Source: Rhizobium sp. Root483D2
Lineage (GTDB): Bacteria > Pseudomonadota > Alphaproteobacteria > Rhizobiales > Rhizobiaceae
Reading direction: 5' to 3'
NCBI RefSeq assembly: GCF_001426685.1
Contig: NZ_LMFB01000001.1
Location: 55,823-119,822, forward strand
DNA: 64,000 nt
Part shown: piece after piece, positions 40,639-49,788 of the stretch
How the letters are laid out: each line of letters starts with the position of its first letter
Numbering within the stretch: the first letter of the stretch is position 1
Position numbers and translations under genes: made by a program
The notes under the pieces: generated by a model
Told to the model about the DNA's origin: nothing
What the model saw: only the letters and a program-made list of their open reading frames with translations
The model's database searches: none

Positions 40639-42234
40639 TTATTCGGCGATGTCAACGCCTTCGAAGACGAAGTCGCCGAGCGGGGACTGGACGAAGCCGG
40701 ACACCTTCTTGCTCATCGGAACGACGGCGAGCGAGTGGTCGAGCGTGTTCCAGGGCGCTTCCTTCTTGAAGACGAGCTGTGCTTCTTCATAGAGCTTCGT
40801 GCGCTCGGCAACGTCGGACGTTTCCTTCGCCTTCGTTACCAGATCGTCGAACTCCTTGTTGCACCACTGCGCACGGTTGTTACCGCCGACAGCGTCGCAA
40901 CCGAGCAGCGTGTCCAGGAAGTTGTCCGGATCGCCATTGTCGCCGGTCCAGCCGAGGATGGCCGCACCGTCGCGGTCCTTGGCAGAGGAGAGCTTCAGAT
41001 ATTCGGCCCATTCGTAGGAGACGATTTCAGCGGTGACGCCGATCTTGGCGAGGTCGGACTGCATCAGTTCAGCTGCACGGCGGGCGTTCAGCATGTAGGG
41101 ACGCGCAACCGGCATTGCCCAGATCTTCATCTTCAGATCCTTGACGCCAGCGTCTTCAAGCATCTTCTTGGCGACTTCCGGATCGTACTTGTCGTCTTCG
41201 ACCTTGTCGTTATAGGACCACATTGTCGGCGGGATCGGGTTCTTGGCAACCGTTGCGGCACCCTGGAACACGGCATCGACGATGGCCTGCTTGTTGACAG
41301 CCATGTTGAGGGCCTTGCGGACTTCAACCTTGTCGAACGGTGCAACGAGCGTGTTGTAGGCAAGGTAGGAAACGTTGAGGCCGGCCTGTTCGGAAATGTT
41401 CAGGTTCGGATCAGCCTTCAGTTCGGCAACGTCGGCGGCGTTCGGGTAGGACATCAGGTGGCATTCGCCAGCCTTCAGCTTCTGGGCGCGAACGGCGGCA
41501 TCCGTGGTGATCGCGAAAACCAGATCGTCGATCTTCTGCTTGCCACCCCAGTAGTCGGGGTTTGCCTTGTAGCGGATGGCGGCATCCGGCTGATAGGCGA
41601 CGAACGTGAACGGACCCGTGCCGAGCGGCTGCTGGTTCATCAGTTCCATCTTGCCGTCAGCCTGAAGCTTGTCGGCATATTCCTTCGACAGGATCGAGAT
41701 GAAGGGCATGCCGAGATTGGCCAGCAACGGCGCTTCCGGACGCTTCAGCACGATCTTGACCGTCAGGTCATCGACCTTTTCAACCTTTTCGAGCAGGTCC
41801 GGCAGGCCCATGCCGGAGAAATATTCCCAGGACGCGCCGGGAACATACTTGTTCCAGGCATTGTCGGCCTTGTACTGGCGCTCGAACGAGAAGATGACGT
41901 CGTCGGCGTTCAGTTCGCGCGTCGGCGTGAAATATTCGGTTGTCTGGAATTTTACGCCCGGGCGCAGCTTGAAGGTATATTCCTTGCCATCGGGAGAGAT
42001 TTCCCAGCTTTCAGCCAGCGCAGGCTCGATTTCCGTCGTGCCGCGCTTGAATTCCACCAGGCGGTTGTAAACCGTGTGCGCAGCCGCGTCGAAAGTCTGA
42101 CCGCCGGTGTAGAGGCCGGGGTCGAAGCCTTCCGGCGACGCTTCCGAGCAGTAGACGAAGGTCTTCGACCATGCAGAACCGGCCATCAATGTGGCAATCG
42201 CGGTTGCTGCGATGAGGGTAGAGAGCTTTTTCAT
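40639..42234 (-). CDS. dppA: Peptide (dipeptide/haem) ABC transporter binding protein, DppA-like
   Basis: Periplasmic solute-binding protein, 531 residues, SBP family 5. The signal peptide ends AWS/K near residue 23, and the domain opens FVYCSEASPEGFDPGLYTGGQTFDAAAHTVYNRLVEF, the DppA hallmark. Two cysteines near the C-terminus (LLGCDAVGGNNRAQWC) match the conserved disulfide of DppA. In rhizobia such systems import dipeptides, 5-aminolevulinate and haem; the exact ligand is inferred. It is the promoter-proximal gene of dppABCDF. Confidence 0.93.
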   Translation of the reverse strand: MKKLSTLIAATAIATLMAGSAWSKTFVYCSEASPEGFDPGLYTGGQTFDAAAHTVYNRLVEFKRGTTEIEPALAESWEISPDGKEYTFKLRPGVKFQTTEYFTPTRELNADDVIFSFERQYKADNAWNKYVPGASWEYFSGMGLPDLLEKVEKVDDLTVKIVLKRPEAPLLANLGMPFISILSKEYADKLQADGKMELMNQQPLGTGPFTFVAYQPDAAIRYKANPDYWGGKQKIDDLVFAITTDAAVRAQKLKAGECHLMSYPNAADVAELKADPNLNISEQAGLNVSYLAYNTLVAPFDKVEVRKALNMAVNKQAIVDAVFQGAATVAKNPIPPTMWSYNDKVEDDKYDPEVAKKMLEDAGVKDLKMKIWAMPVARPYMLNARRAAELMQSDLAKIGVTAEIVSYEWAEYLKLSSAKDRDGAAILGWTGDNGDPDNFLDTLLGCDAVGGNNRAQWCNKEFDDLVTKAKETSDVAERTKLYEEAQLVFKKEAPWNTLDHSLAVVPMSKKVSGFVQSPLGDFVFEGVDIAE

Positions 42235-42566
42235 GAATTTGCTTCCCAGATTTGTTCTTGTTCTCGTATTTTTCTGACGCAGAAGCCGTTTTTTCCGGTC
42301 AAGGCCGGATGGAACGACATTTGATCACTCAATGCAATAAGCGACCCGAAAAATTTGTCCAATTGGAAAATTCTCCCAGACGCGACATTGCCGCAGGCTA
42401 TACACGACTTTTTTTCAGCCATCCAACGCGAAAACCCGAATCGATTTCGTTTCAGTGTCAAAGTCAATCCCAAATTGCACGGATAGCGCCAGGGGCGTCG
42501 GCATGGCATAAGGCCCATGCGGGGTGGGGAGGACTGTCCGGCTTTTATCTGCCAGGCGGGGATGAG
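42235..42566. other. Intergenic region between dppA and the LuxR gene
   Basis: It should contain the dppABCDF promoter and perhaps the true start of the LuxR gene. The LuxR frame is open throughout, so part may be coding. No distinct dyad or repeat was noticed. Confidence 0.4.
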
Positions 42567-43460
42567 ATGAAAGCAACCATGGCCAGTCCTCCCCCTCGCC
42601 CCAGCGCTGCGGCCTTGCTGCCCCTGCCCTCAAAACCGCCCCTACCCTCAAAACTGCAGCTAACTCGCCTTTTCCGTTCCGGTGCGGTTGCTTATCGAGA
42701 ATCGCACGTTAAAATAGCAGTCGCGGAATACGTGGGGGACGGCCGCGACGTGACGACCGATTTAAAAAGCCACCGGCAAACCTATTATGACAACGATTTG
42801 GAGAAGGCTCTCAATCGGGTCGATTTCTTTCGAATTTTCCACACGATGGCGCTGCGCTTCGGTTTCGACCATTTCGGCATCCTGCAGCTTGGCAACGAGG
42901 GCGATGCCTGCACGCTGACCAACCGGCTGGCGCTGCACGATCTTCCCTCTGGGCTTGCCGACGCCTACGACAAGCGCCACCGCTTCGGCGACTCTGCCGT
43001 TTTCAAGAGCCTGCACACGTCCTCCATTCCTTCCATCTGGAAAGCCCAGGACCCGCATCCGGGACATGGCGGCAATCTGCTCGGGCAACTCGGCTTCGAC
43101 ATGCTGGTCTGTATCCCGGTCGCCAGCATCAACGGTGCCCGCTATGCCGTGCTGTTTCTAGGCGACAGCGACGACATGGAACGGCAGGCGCATTATGCAT
43201 TGTGCTACGATGCCATCTGCGCGTTTGACTATTTCTACCGGCTGGTTCTGTCCAACAAGGTGGGCCTTGGGCTGACGCCGCGGGAAACGGAAATCCTGCG
43301 CTGGATATCGCATGGCAAGACGGCAAGCGAGATCGCCCTGATCGTCTCGGTCTCCGAACACACGGTCAATTCGCATACCGCGACGATCCTGAAAAAGCTC
43401 GACGTCGTCAACAGAACCCAGATGGTGGCGAAAGCGATCCGCGAGCAGATTATTCAATAA
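42567..43460 (+). CDS. LuxR-family solo regulator
   Basis: About 297 residues. The N-terminal part resembles an autoinducer-binding domain (NRVDFFRIFHTMALRFGFDHFGILQL ... MLVCIPVASINGARYAVLFLGD). The C-terminal LuxR helix-turn-helix is clear: LTPRETEILRWISHGKTASEIALIVSVSEHTVNSHTATILKKL. No luxI synthase gene is nearby, so it is a solo regulator. The start is uncertain: the frame is open from 42252, and ATG 42567 or 42579 lie beyond a Pro-rich stretch. Confidence 0.8.
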   Translation: MKATMASPPPRPSAAALLPLPSKPPLPSKLQLTRLFRSGAVAYRESHVKIAVAEYVGDGRDVTTDLKSHRQTYYDNDLEKALNRVDFFRIFHTMALRFGFDHFGILQLGNEGDACTLTNRLALHDLPSGLADAYDKRHRFGDSAVFKSLHTSSIPSIWKAQDPHPGHGGNLLGQLGFDMLVCIPVASINGARYAVLFLGDSDDMERQAHYALCYDAICAFDYFYRLVLSNKVGLGLTPRETEILRWISHGKTASEIALIVSVSEHTVNSHTATILKKLDVVNRTQMVAKAIREQIIQ

Positions 43461-43532
43461 CGCCTTTGCGCCTTCGCATACTGCATAGAGCAACGCACTT
43501 TCATTAAGCCATCCACCAAGCGAAACCGCCCG

Positions 43533-43919
43533 ATGACCCACACGATCCATATCCTGCTCGTTGACGACGATCCGGCCGAAAACCTGATCATGCGCGGCGT
43601 GATGAAAAAGGTCTTGAGCCTGCAGATTAAGCTGCACTATTGCCAGACGATTGGTGCTGCGCTGGACTTCATCGCGTCGGGCACGCCGGTTTCGATGGTG
43701 CTGATGGACAACCGGCTACAGCAATGCGATTTTCGCGAAACGGTGCCGATCCTGCGCCAGAATGGCTATATCGGCCCGATCGGCGTGATTTCCTCGTCGC
43801 TCGCCGATCCCTATTTTCAGAAATTCGAGGAATACGGCGCGGATTTCCGCATCGACAAGGGCGAACTCGATCCAACCGCCGTGGAGTTCATCCTGCGCGA
43901 ATATGTGGCCAAAGGGTAG
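43533..43919 (+). CDS. Single-domain response regulator
   Basis: A 128-residue receiver without output domain. Asp11-Asp13 form the acidic pocket, Asp59 in VLMDNRL is the phosphoacceptor, Ser87 takes the Thr/Ser switch position, and Lys109 is the conserved lysine. No histidine kinase is adjacent. It might serve as a phosphate relay or sink, or regulate by protein contact. It is 72 bases downstream of the LuxR gene in the same direction. Confidence 0.88.
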   Translation: MTHTIHILLVDDDPAENLIMRGVMKKVLSLQIKLHYCQTIGAALDFIASGTPVSMVLMDNRLQQCDFRETVPILRQNGYIGPIGVISSSLADPYFQKFEEYGADFRIDKGELDPTAVEFILREYVAKG

Positions 43920-43940
43920 CCAGCAAAATTGCTGAACCCA

Positions 43941-44063
43941 CCGTCATTCCCGTGCTCGTCACAGGAATCCAGTCAACTCAAGTCCTTGCGCTGAAAGAAT
44001 CTTTTGACCCGACGGACGTCGGGTCCTTAGATCCCCGCCAACCGGGCGAGGATAACGGAGAGT
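43941..44063. repeat. Palindromic intergenic repeat, second copy
   Basis: Same element as 25089-25216 with point changes. The internal dyad GACCCGAC-GGAC-GTCGGGTC (44006-44025) is perfectly kept, while the terminal inverted repeats are degraded to CCGTCAT/ATAACGG. It lies between the response regulator and rirA genes, 36 bases from the rirA stop. Confidence 0.85.
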
Positions 44064-44098
44064 GGAGTATCACGCCCGTAAGACGATCTGAGTAGGCT

Positions 44099-44563
44099 TT
44101 AGGCCGCTGCAGTCTTTGGATGGGTAAGCTGGTCGAGGCCGAGCAGGAAGTTGATCTGCGGCCGGGCCTTCACCAGGTCGTCGATCGAATATTGCTGCAG
44201 GACTTCGAAAAATGCGTTCAGCGCCTTGCGCAAGGCGGAGTTCAGACCGCAGCTATCGACCAGCGGACAATCGATCTCGCCGGCTTCGAAACATTCCGCC
44301 ATGGCAAAGCTGTCTTCCGTGACCTTGACGATATCGAACAGGCTGATATCGGCGGCCGGCTTGGGCAGGCGTACGCCGCCATTGCGGCCACGCACGGTCT
44401 CGACAAGGCCGGCCTTGTTGAGCGGCTGCAGGATCTTGAAAAGGAAAAGCTCGGACACACCATAGGCCTTGGCGATTTCCGGAATGCGGCTGAGATGGCC
44501 GTCATTGGCAGCGCAATACATGAGCATGCGGACTGCGTAGTTCGTTTGCTTCGTCAGACGCAT
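44099..44563 (-). CDS. rirA: Iron-responsive Rrf2-family repressor RirA
   Basis: Global iron regulator of rhizobia. The 154-residue protein begins MRLTKQTNYAVRMLMYCAAN, the RirA N-terminus, with the Rrf2 winged helix (IPEIAKAYGVSELFLFKILQPL). Cys91, Cys99 and Cys105 in ECFEAGEIDCPLVDSC are at the positions known to bind the iron-sulfur cluster of RirA. ATG 44563 follows TGGAG by 8 bases; the frame continues to 44632 without a better start. Iron-replete RirA would repress uptake genes; the nearby dpp operon is a possible but unproven target. Confidence 0.95.
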   Translation of the reverse strand: MRLTKQTNYAVRMLMYCAANDGHLSRIPEIAKAYGVSELFLFKILQPLNKAGLVETVRGRNGGVRLPKPAADISLFDIVKVTEDSFAMAECFEAGEIDCPLVDSCGLNSALRKALNAFFEVLQQYSIDDLVKARPQINFLLGLDQLTHPKTAAA

Positions 44564-44705
44564 TATCGACTCCAGGCTTCGATCGTTCGGCACCACCGGG
44601 TTTGGATGAACCCCGTGAGCCCGCAATGGCACTCAAGGTATTGTGGCAGCCTCGCCGATTCGACAGGCATTCCACCTTCTGCTTCACATATAGGACGTCT
44701 GATAG

Positions 44706-44722
44706 TTTGGAACAATTCCAAA
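44706..44722. promoter_or_regulatory. Inverted repeat upstream of rirA
   Basis: TTTGGAA-CAA-TTCCAAA: perfect 7-bp arms with a 3-base centre, 143 bases before the rirA ATG. A second perfect palindrome TGATCATGATCA lies at 44745-44756. They look like operators, but neither matches an IRO motif that I can confirm. Confidence 0.35.
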
Positions 44723-44837
44723 AAGCAGAAAAATCATCTGGAATTGATCATGATCAGCTTCTGTCGCGCTGTCCACCCTTCAGACGGGAAAAGTTGAAGT
44801 ACTAGCTCAAGTTTAGGTGGATTTTTGTGCTTGCGGG

Positions 44838-45905
44838 CTAATTTTGCGCCGGTTTTTTCCGCAGTTGCGCCTCATAATCCAGGATCGCCTTGCGGCGTTC
44901 AGGCGTGCCCGGATGGGTCGACAGGATATTGGTGGCGGAGGTGTCGCCGAGTTTCGCCTCGATGATCTCGAAGAAACGCGCGATGGCCGTCGGGTCGTAA
45001 CCGGCTTTCTGCATCAGCTCGACCGAATGGCGGTCGGCTGCCGCTTCCGCATCGCGCGAATAGGAGAGCGCCAGAAGGCCGCCGCCCTGGACCAGCAGGT
45101 CCTCGACACTATCGCCGACATCGCCGGCAATCAGCATGATCAGACCGGCCATGCCTGCAGCCCTGTAAATCTGGCGAAGGCTGTGTTCCAGCTCGACATG
45201 GCCGATCTCGTGCGCCAGGACGCCGATGAGCATTTCGGTATCGGAGCCGGCAAGATCGACCAGTTCGTCGGTGATGATCAGCGTGCCATCCGGCAGCGCG
45301 AACGCATTCGGGCCGATCGTTCCCCCCTCACGGAAATTCAGCGTATAGGCAGAGGGACCGTGGTCGGAGTTCAGCGCGATGCGGGCAAAACCATCGGAAA
45401 TCGCCCGCCGCTTCGCCTCGTCCAGCTTGGTTTCGCTCAGCACCGTGCGGTCCAGCGTTTCGAGCGTGCTGATCGACATCAGGCGCGGCACGACCGGCGG
45501 CGTGACGGCGACGGCGACTTCCACCAGAACCGGAAGCGCATAACGGTAGACCAGGCCCGACAGCAGGAAGACCGCGAGCACAAAGATGACAAGCCTCGGG
45601 TGAAAGCGTTCGAGGCGATGAATAAGCCCTTCCCGGTTGCGCCCATGGACGCGCTGCAGAGTATCGATCGCGGCATTATCCGTGGTTTCAAACAGCGAAC
45701 CATCGGCAAAAGCGATCCGGCGCGGGATCGAGCCGACCCTTGGCGAGATATCGAGTGTTGAAAAGACCGAGGATGCAAGCTCGGTTCCGTCCTGTGCGAC
45801 GGCCCGGACCTGCCCGTCCCTCTCGACCAGGAGGGACGGGACGGAGCGGCTGGAATCCAGGGGATGCCAGTCGCCACGGCAGACCGGCTTTTCATCAGAA
45901 GCCAA
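44838..45905 (-). CDS. M48 family metalloprotease
   Basis: Membrane-bound zinc protease of about 355 residues. The zinc motif HEIGH (in LAHEIGHVELEH) and the third ligand region RDAEAAADRHSVELM are intact. One transmembrane helix (RLVIFVLAVFLLSGLVYRYALPVLV) precedes the catalytic domain, and the N-terminal 90 residues are a small beta domain. The frame runs back over the DUF898 gene; with no ATG near the overlap I place the start at the TTG at 45905, which has AGGG 7 bases upstream and overlaps the DUF898 stop. The pair is co-transcribed. Confidence 0.82.
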   Translation of the reverse strand: MASDEKPVCRGDWHPLDSSRSVPSLLVERDGQVRAVAQDGTELASSVFSTLDISPRVGSIPRRIAFADGSLFETTDNAAIDTLQRVHGRNREGLIHRLERFHPRLVIFVLAVFLLSGLVYRYALPVLVEVAVAVTPPVVPRLMSISTLETLDRTVLSETKLDEAKRRAISDGFARIALNSDHGPSAYTLNFREGGTIGPNAFALPDGTLIITDELVDLAGSDTEMLIGVLAHEIGHVELEHSLRQIYRAAGMAGLIMLIAGDVGDSVEDLLVQGGGLLALSYSRDAEAAADRHSVELMQKAGYDPTAIARFFEIIEAKLGDTSATNILSTHPGTPERRKAILDYEAQLRKKPAQN

Positions 45906-46989
45906 AGTCAAAGCCCTCGAACTCCATGAATTCCGCACCCACCGCCGTTTCCTCCTGCCCGGTTGCCGCCAAGATTTCGCCGACATCGCCGTCGAAACGG
46001 ATCGCCGTGTGCTCATTGACGTACCGCGCCATGCGCACTGCAGCCCAGGGGCGCATCAGGCCGAGCGTCAGGACGGTCACGGCCACATTCGACAGGGCGA
46101 TCCACACATAGCGGAACCGCGAGAGATCGCTTTTCAGCGCATGCCGGCCATCGAAACGGGTCGCCGACCAGGCGATGTTGCGCACGCCGGCGCGGTAAAA
46201 CAGTGCGGCGATACCAAAGGACAGAAGCACTGTGAGATAGGCTATCACGCCCAGGACGAACATCGAGGCCTGGAAGCCCGGCGGCAGGGCGTCGGGATTG
46301 TTGATCAAGGCCATGATCAGGGACAGGTTGGCCAGCGCTGCGACAGCGATGATGAGCAAGCCGAGAACGATGATCAACGCCGAGAAGAACCAGGTCTTAT
46401 AGATCGGCCCGAGCTTCGGGTCCGCCGTAAAGGCGCGGCCGCCATAGCGCAGATTGTTGGCGAGGTAGCGGTACATCCAGCGGCTGGCAAGCGGCGCCAG
46501 GAGGCCGAGCGACAGCACCGCGATGACCGGACCGGCCATGAAGGCGACGAACGCGCCGCCCATCCGGCCAACGAAGTCGAAACGCACATTGCGATAGCTG
46601 GTGACCCGGGCGCTGAAGCGCAGGCCGCGCATGATCAGCCACGGAAAGAAGCACAGCACGACCAGAAAGAGCAGAAGACCGGCAATCGGCAGCACCGCCA
46701 GGACGATATTGTAGACCACCAGATAGCCAAGGACGATCAGGCGCCCGATGAGGATCTGCTTGCCCTTGGCATGGTATTCGAAAGCGCGGCCGAGCAGCAC
46801 CGTATTACCGTAGAAATAGCGGTTGCGGCGCACCTTCGCCCAAGCCGAATAGATACCGAGCGTGATGATGGTCAACAGGATGTTGACGATCCAGATACCG
46901 AAATATTCCGCGGCATTTCCGGTAAACGACAACCGGTGGAATTCCTGCGATGCGGCCGGTACCGGCGCCGTGTCGAGTGTGCTCATCAT
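45895..46989 (-). CDS. DUF898 (YjgN) family membrane protein
   Basis: A 364-residue polytopic protein with a family start RLSFTGNAAEYFGIWIVNILLTIITLGIYSAWAKVRRNRYFYGNT and a repeat of the same motif near the C-terminus (LSNVAVTVLTLGLMRPWAAVRMARYVNEHT). The function is unknown. The M48 protease gene overlaps its end; DUF898 proteins are often encoded next to M48 peptidases, which suggests a membrane protein quality-control pair (inference). Confidence 0.88.
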   Translation of the reverse strand: MMSTLDTAPVPAASQEFHRLSFTGNAAEYFGIWIVNILLTIITLGIYSAWAKVRRNRYFYGNTVLLGRAFEYHAKGKQILIGRLIVLGYLVVYNIVLAVLPIAGLLLFLVVLCFFPWLIMRGLRFSARVTSYRNVRFDFVGRMGGAFVAFMAGPVIAVLSLGLLAPLASRWMYRYLANNLRYGGRAFTADPKLGPIYKTWFFSALIIVLGLLIIAVAALANLSLIMALINNPDALPPGFQASMFVLGVIAYLTVLLSFGIAALFYRAGVRNIAWSATRFDGRHALKSDLSRFRYVWIALSNVAVTVLTLGLMRPWAAVRMARYVNEHTAIRFDGDVGEILAATGQEETAVGAEFMEFEGFDFGF

Positions 46990-47111
46990 TGTCCCTCTTG
47001 CCTGTCATGACTGCAAAGCGGGAACGTTCGTCTATCCCCCGATATTCGCCCGCCCCGGACGAAGACTTAGACTGTCATGCCCACAGGTCAACCGCGCCCT
47101 TGCAGGCGGAC

Positions 47112-47139
47112 AAAAAAAAGGGCCTCCGCAAGGAGGCCC
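47112..47139 (-). terminator. Terminator after mmsA
   Basis: Perfect 8-bp stem GGGCCTCC/GGAGGCCC with loop GCAA, followed on the minus strand by eight T residues, about 20 bases past the mmsA stop. Confidence 0.92.
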
Positions 47140-47158
47140 AATCGGGAATGGATCATCG

Positions 47159-48655
47159 TTACTTCATCGTCGGCATGACGAATTCGGCACCGTCCTTGAT
47201 GCCCGACGGCCAGCGCGAGGTGATCGTCTTGGTCTTGGTCCAGAACTTGATCGAGTCCGTGCCGTGCTGGTTGAGATCGCCGAAGGAGGAGGACTTCCAG
47301 CCGCCGAAGGAATGATAGGCCAGCGGAACCGGGATCGGAACGTTGACGCCGACCATGCCGATATTGATGCGGGACGCGAAATCACGGGCAGCGTCGCCGT
47401 CGCGGGTATAGATCGCAACGCCGTTGCCATATTCATGTTTCATCGGCAGATCGAGGGCTTCCTCATAGGTCTTGGCGCGCACGACCGAGAGAACGGGGCC
47501 GAAAATCTCCTGCTTGTAGATATCCATGTCCGGGGTGACGTTGTCGAACAGGCAACCGCCAACGAAATGGCCGTTTTCATAACCCTGCAGCTTGAAATCG
47601 CGGCCATCGACGACAAGGTTGGCGCCCTCTTCGACACCCTTATTGATCAGGCCGAGAATACGCTCCTTGGCTTCCTTGGTGACGACCGGACCCATATCGG
47701 CCTTCTCGTCGGTATAGGGGCCGATGCGCAGGCTTTCCACCATTGGGGTCAGCTTTTCGATCAGGCGGTCGGCGGTTTCCTTGCCGACCGGGACGGCAAC
47801 CGAGATCGCCATGCAGCGTTCGCCGGCCGAGCCGTAGCCCGCACCCATCAGGGCGTTGGCGGCCTGGTCGAGATCGGCATCCGGCATGATGATCATGTGG
47901 TTCTTGGCGCCGCCGAAGCACTGGGCGCGCTTGCCGTTCATGGCAGCCGTGCCGTAGACATAACGGGCAATCGGGGTCGAGCCGACGAAGGACACGGCGG
48001 AAATGTCGGGATGTGTCAGGATCGCATCGACCGCACCCTTGTCGCCGTTGACGACGTTCAGGATACCGGCCGGCAGACCGGCTTCGATCATCAGTTCAGC
48101 CAGGCGGATCGGCACGGACGGATCGCGCTCGGACGGCTTCAGGATGAAGGCGTTGCCGCAGGCGATCGCCGGGGCAAACATCCACATCGGGATCATGGCC
48201 GGGAAATTGAACGGCGTGATGCCGGCGCCGATGCCAACGGCCTGGCGGATCGAGTACATGTCGATATTCGGACCCGCACCTTCGGTGAACTCGCTCTTGG
48301 AAAGATGCGGAATGCCGATGACGAATTCGCAGACTTCCAGACCGCGAATGACGTCGCCCTTGGCATCCTCGATGGTCTTGCCGTGCTCGCGCGACAGCAT
48401 CTCAGCCAGTTCGTCCATGTTCTCATTCAAGAGCTGAACAAACTTCATGAACACGCGGGCGCGGCGCTGCGGGTTGGTGGCAGCCCATTTCGGCTGGGCA
48501 GCCTTGGCGTTCTGAACGGCTGCGTCCATTTCCGCGTCGCTGGCCAGCGCCACGGTTGCCTGAACTTCGCCGGTTGCCGGATTGAAGACATTGCTGGTGC
48601 AGCCGCTGGTGCCTGCAACACGGGTGCCGCCAATGAAATGACCGATCTCGTACAT
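47159..48655 (-). CDS. mmsA: Methylmalonate-semialdehyde dehydrogenase (acylating)
   Basis: CoA-dependent aldehyde dehydrogenase of 498 residues acting in valine and myo-inositol degradation to give propionyl-CoA or acetyl-CoA. The fold motifs VGSTPIARYVYG and PSERDPS, and the catalytic Cys in GSAGERCMAISVAV, are present. The C-terminal REIFGPVLSVV and the family-specific FFGGWKSSSFGD-like stretch (SFGGWKSSSFGDLNQHG) fit MmsA/IolA. The divergent LysR gene is a likely regulator. Confidence 0.93.
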   Translation of the reverse strand: MYEIGHFIGGTRVAGTSGCTSNVFNPATGEVQATVALASDAEMDAAVQNAKAAQPKWAATNPQRRARVFMKFVQLLNENMDELAEMLSREHGKTIEDAKGDVIRGLEVCEFVIGIPHLSKSEFTEGAGPNIDMYSIRQAVGIGAGITPFNFPAMIPMWMFAPAIACGNAFILKPSERDPSVPIRLAELMIEAGLPAGILNVVNGDKGAVDAILTHPDISAVSFVGSTPIARYVYGTAAMNGKRAQCFGGAKNHMIIMPDADLDQAANALMGAGYGSAGERCMAISVAVPVGKETADRLIEKLTPMVESLRIGPYTDEKADMGPVVTKEAKERILGLINKGVEEGANLVVDGRDFKLQGYENGHFVGGCLFDNVTPDMDIYKQEIFGPVLSVVRAKTYEEALDLPMKHEYGNGVAIYTRDGDAARDFASRINIGMVGVNVPIPVPLAYHSFGGWKSSSFGDLNQHGTDSIKFWTKTKTITSRWPSGIKDGAEFVMPTMK

Positions 48656-48765
48656 GGTGATCCTCCTGATCTTGATTATGGCGGGAGTGTCGCACTACAA
48701 TATGCACAAATCAACGCGCGATATTCAGGAACCGTTGTGCAGAAATTGATGCTCGATGTGAATTT

Positions 48766-48895
48766 TCTCTTCTCCCCAGCGGGGAGAAGGTGGCGCGTAG
48801 CGCCGGATGAGGGGGCCGCAGCCGCAGAGTTTGACGCGCCACCCCCTCATCGCCTCGCCATGCTCGGCACTTCTCCCCGCAGGGGAGAAGCGGAA
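48766..48895. repeat. Complex palindromic intergenic repeat
   Basis: Two small dyads CTTCTCCCC-N3-GGGGAGAAG stand at 48769-48789 and 48870-48890. Between them is a long-range cruciform: GGTGGCGCG (48789-48797) with CGCGCCACC (48835-48843), and GATGAGGGGG (48806-48815) with CCCCCTCATC (48842-48851). It is unlike the repeat at 25089. This architecture is common in rhizobial intergenic mosaic elements. It ends 8 bases before the LysR start. Confidence 0.85.
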
Positions 48896-48903
48896 ATTGC
48901 ACC

Positions 48904-49785
48904 ATGAACTGGGATGACGTGCGCATGTTCCTGGCGGTGGCGCGCAGCGGCCAGATCCTGTCGGCCTCCAAGCGGCTGGGGGTCAATCATGCGACCTTGA
49001 GCCGCCGCGTCACGGCCCTGGAGGAATCGCTGAAAACCCGGCTCCTGATCCGCCGTACCAACGGCTGCGACCTGACGGCCGAGGGCGAGATCTTTTTGCA
49101 TGCGGCCGAGCGGATGGAAACCGAGATGCTGGCGGCGCAGGCGCAGATCGGCCGGATCGACACCGCTGTTGCCGGGACCGTGCGGGTCGGTGCGCCCGAT
49201 GGATTTGGGGTCTCGTTCCTTGCCCCGCGCCTTGGCAAGCTGACCGCCCGGTTTCCCGAATTGCGCATTCAGCTCGTGCCGGTGCCGCGCTCCTTTTCGC
49301 TGTCGCAGCGCGAAGCCGATATCGCCATCACCCTTGAGCGGCCGGAACAGGGCCGGCTGATCTCGTCGAAACTGACGGATTACACGCTGGGGCTCTATGC
49401 CTCAAAGGAATACCTGGCATCCTATGGCGCGCCTAAGAGCGTGGAGGACCTGAAGCGCCATCGCCGCATCGGCTATGTCGAGGACCTGATCTTCACCGCA
49501 TCGCTGAATTTCACCGGCGAGGTGATGCGCAGCTGGGACGCCTCCTTCGAGATATCGAGTGCGACGGGCCAGACCGAGGCGGTGCGCTCCAGCGCCGGGA
49601 TCGGCATCCTGCACAATTATATCGCGCGCCCATATCCCGAACTGATCCGCATCCTGCCCGGCACAACGATCCGGCGGGCCTACTGGACCACCTATCACGA
49701 AAGCGCCCGCGACCTCGTCCGCGTCCGCACCGTCGCCGATTTCCTGCAGGAGTTGGTGACGGAAGAACACGGTATCTTCATCTGA
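48904..49785 (+). CDS. LysR-family regulator next to mmsA
   Basis: A 293-residue LysR regulator: helix-turn-helix at residues 3-62 (SGQILSASKRLGVNHATLSRRVTALEESL) and a substrate-binding-like regulatory domain (VRVGAPDGFGVSFLAPRLGKL). Divergent to mmsA across a palindromic repeat, so it may control valine/inositol semialdehyde use; this is inferred from position. The ribosome site (GGAAA) directly follows the repeat. It is convergent with bcsN, 3 bases apart. Confidence 0.9.
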   Translation: MNWDDVRMFLAVARSGQILSASKRLGVNHATLSRRVTALEESLKTRLLIRRTNGCDLTAEGEIFLHAAERMETEMLAAQAQIGRIDTAVAGTVRVGAPDGFGVSFLAPRLGKLTARFPELRIQLVPVPRSFSLSQREADIAITLERPEQGRLISSKLTDYTLGLYASKEYLASYGAPKSVEDLKRHRRIGYVEDLIFTASLNFTGEVMRSWDASFEISSATGQTEAVRSSAGIGILHNYIARPYPELIRILPGTTIRRAYWTTYHESARDLVRVRTVADFLQELVTEEHGIFI

Positions 49786-49788
49786 GCC

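Noticed and set aside
40576-42324. A 582-codon plus-strand frame opposite dppA
   Set aside because: Shadow of the dppA gene on the other strand; no recognisable family features.
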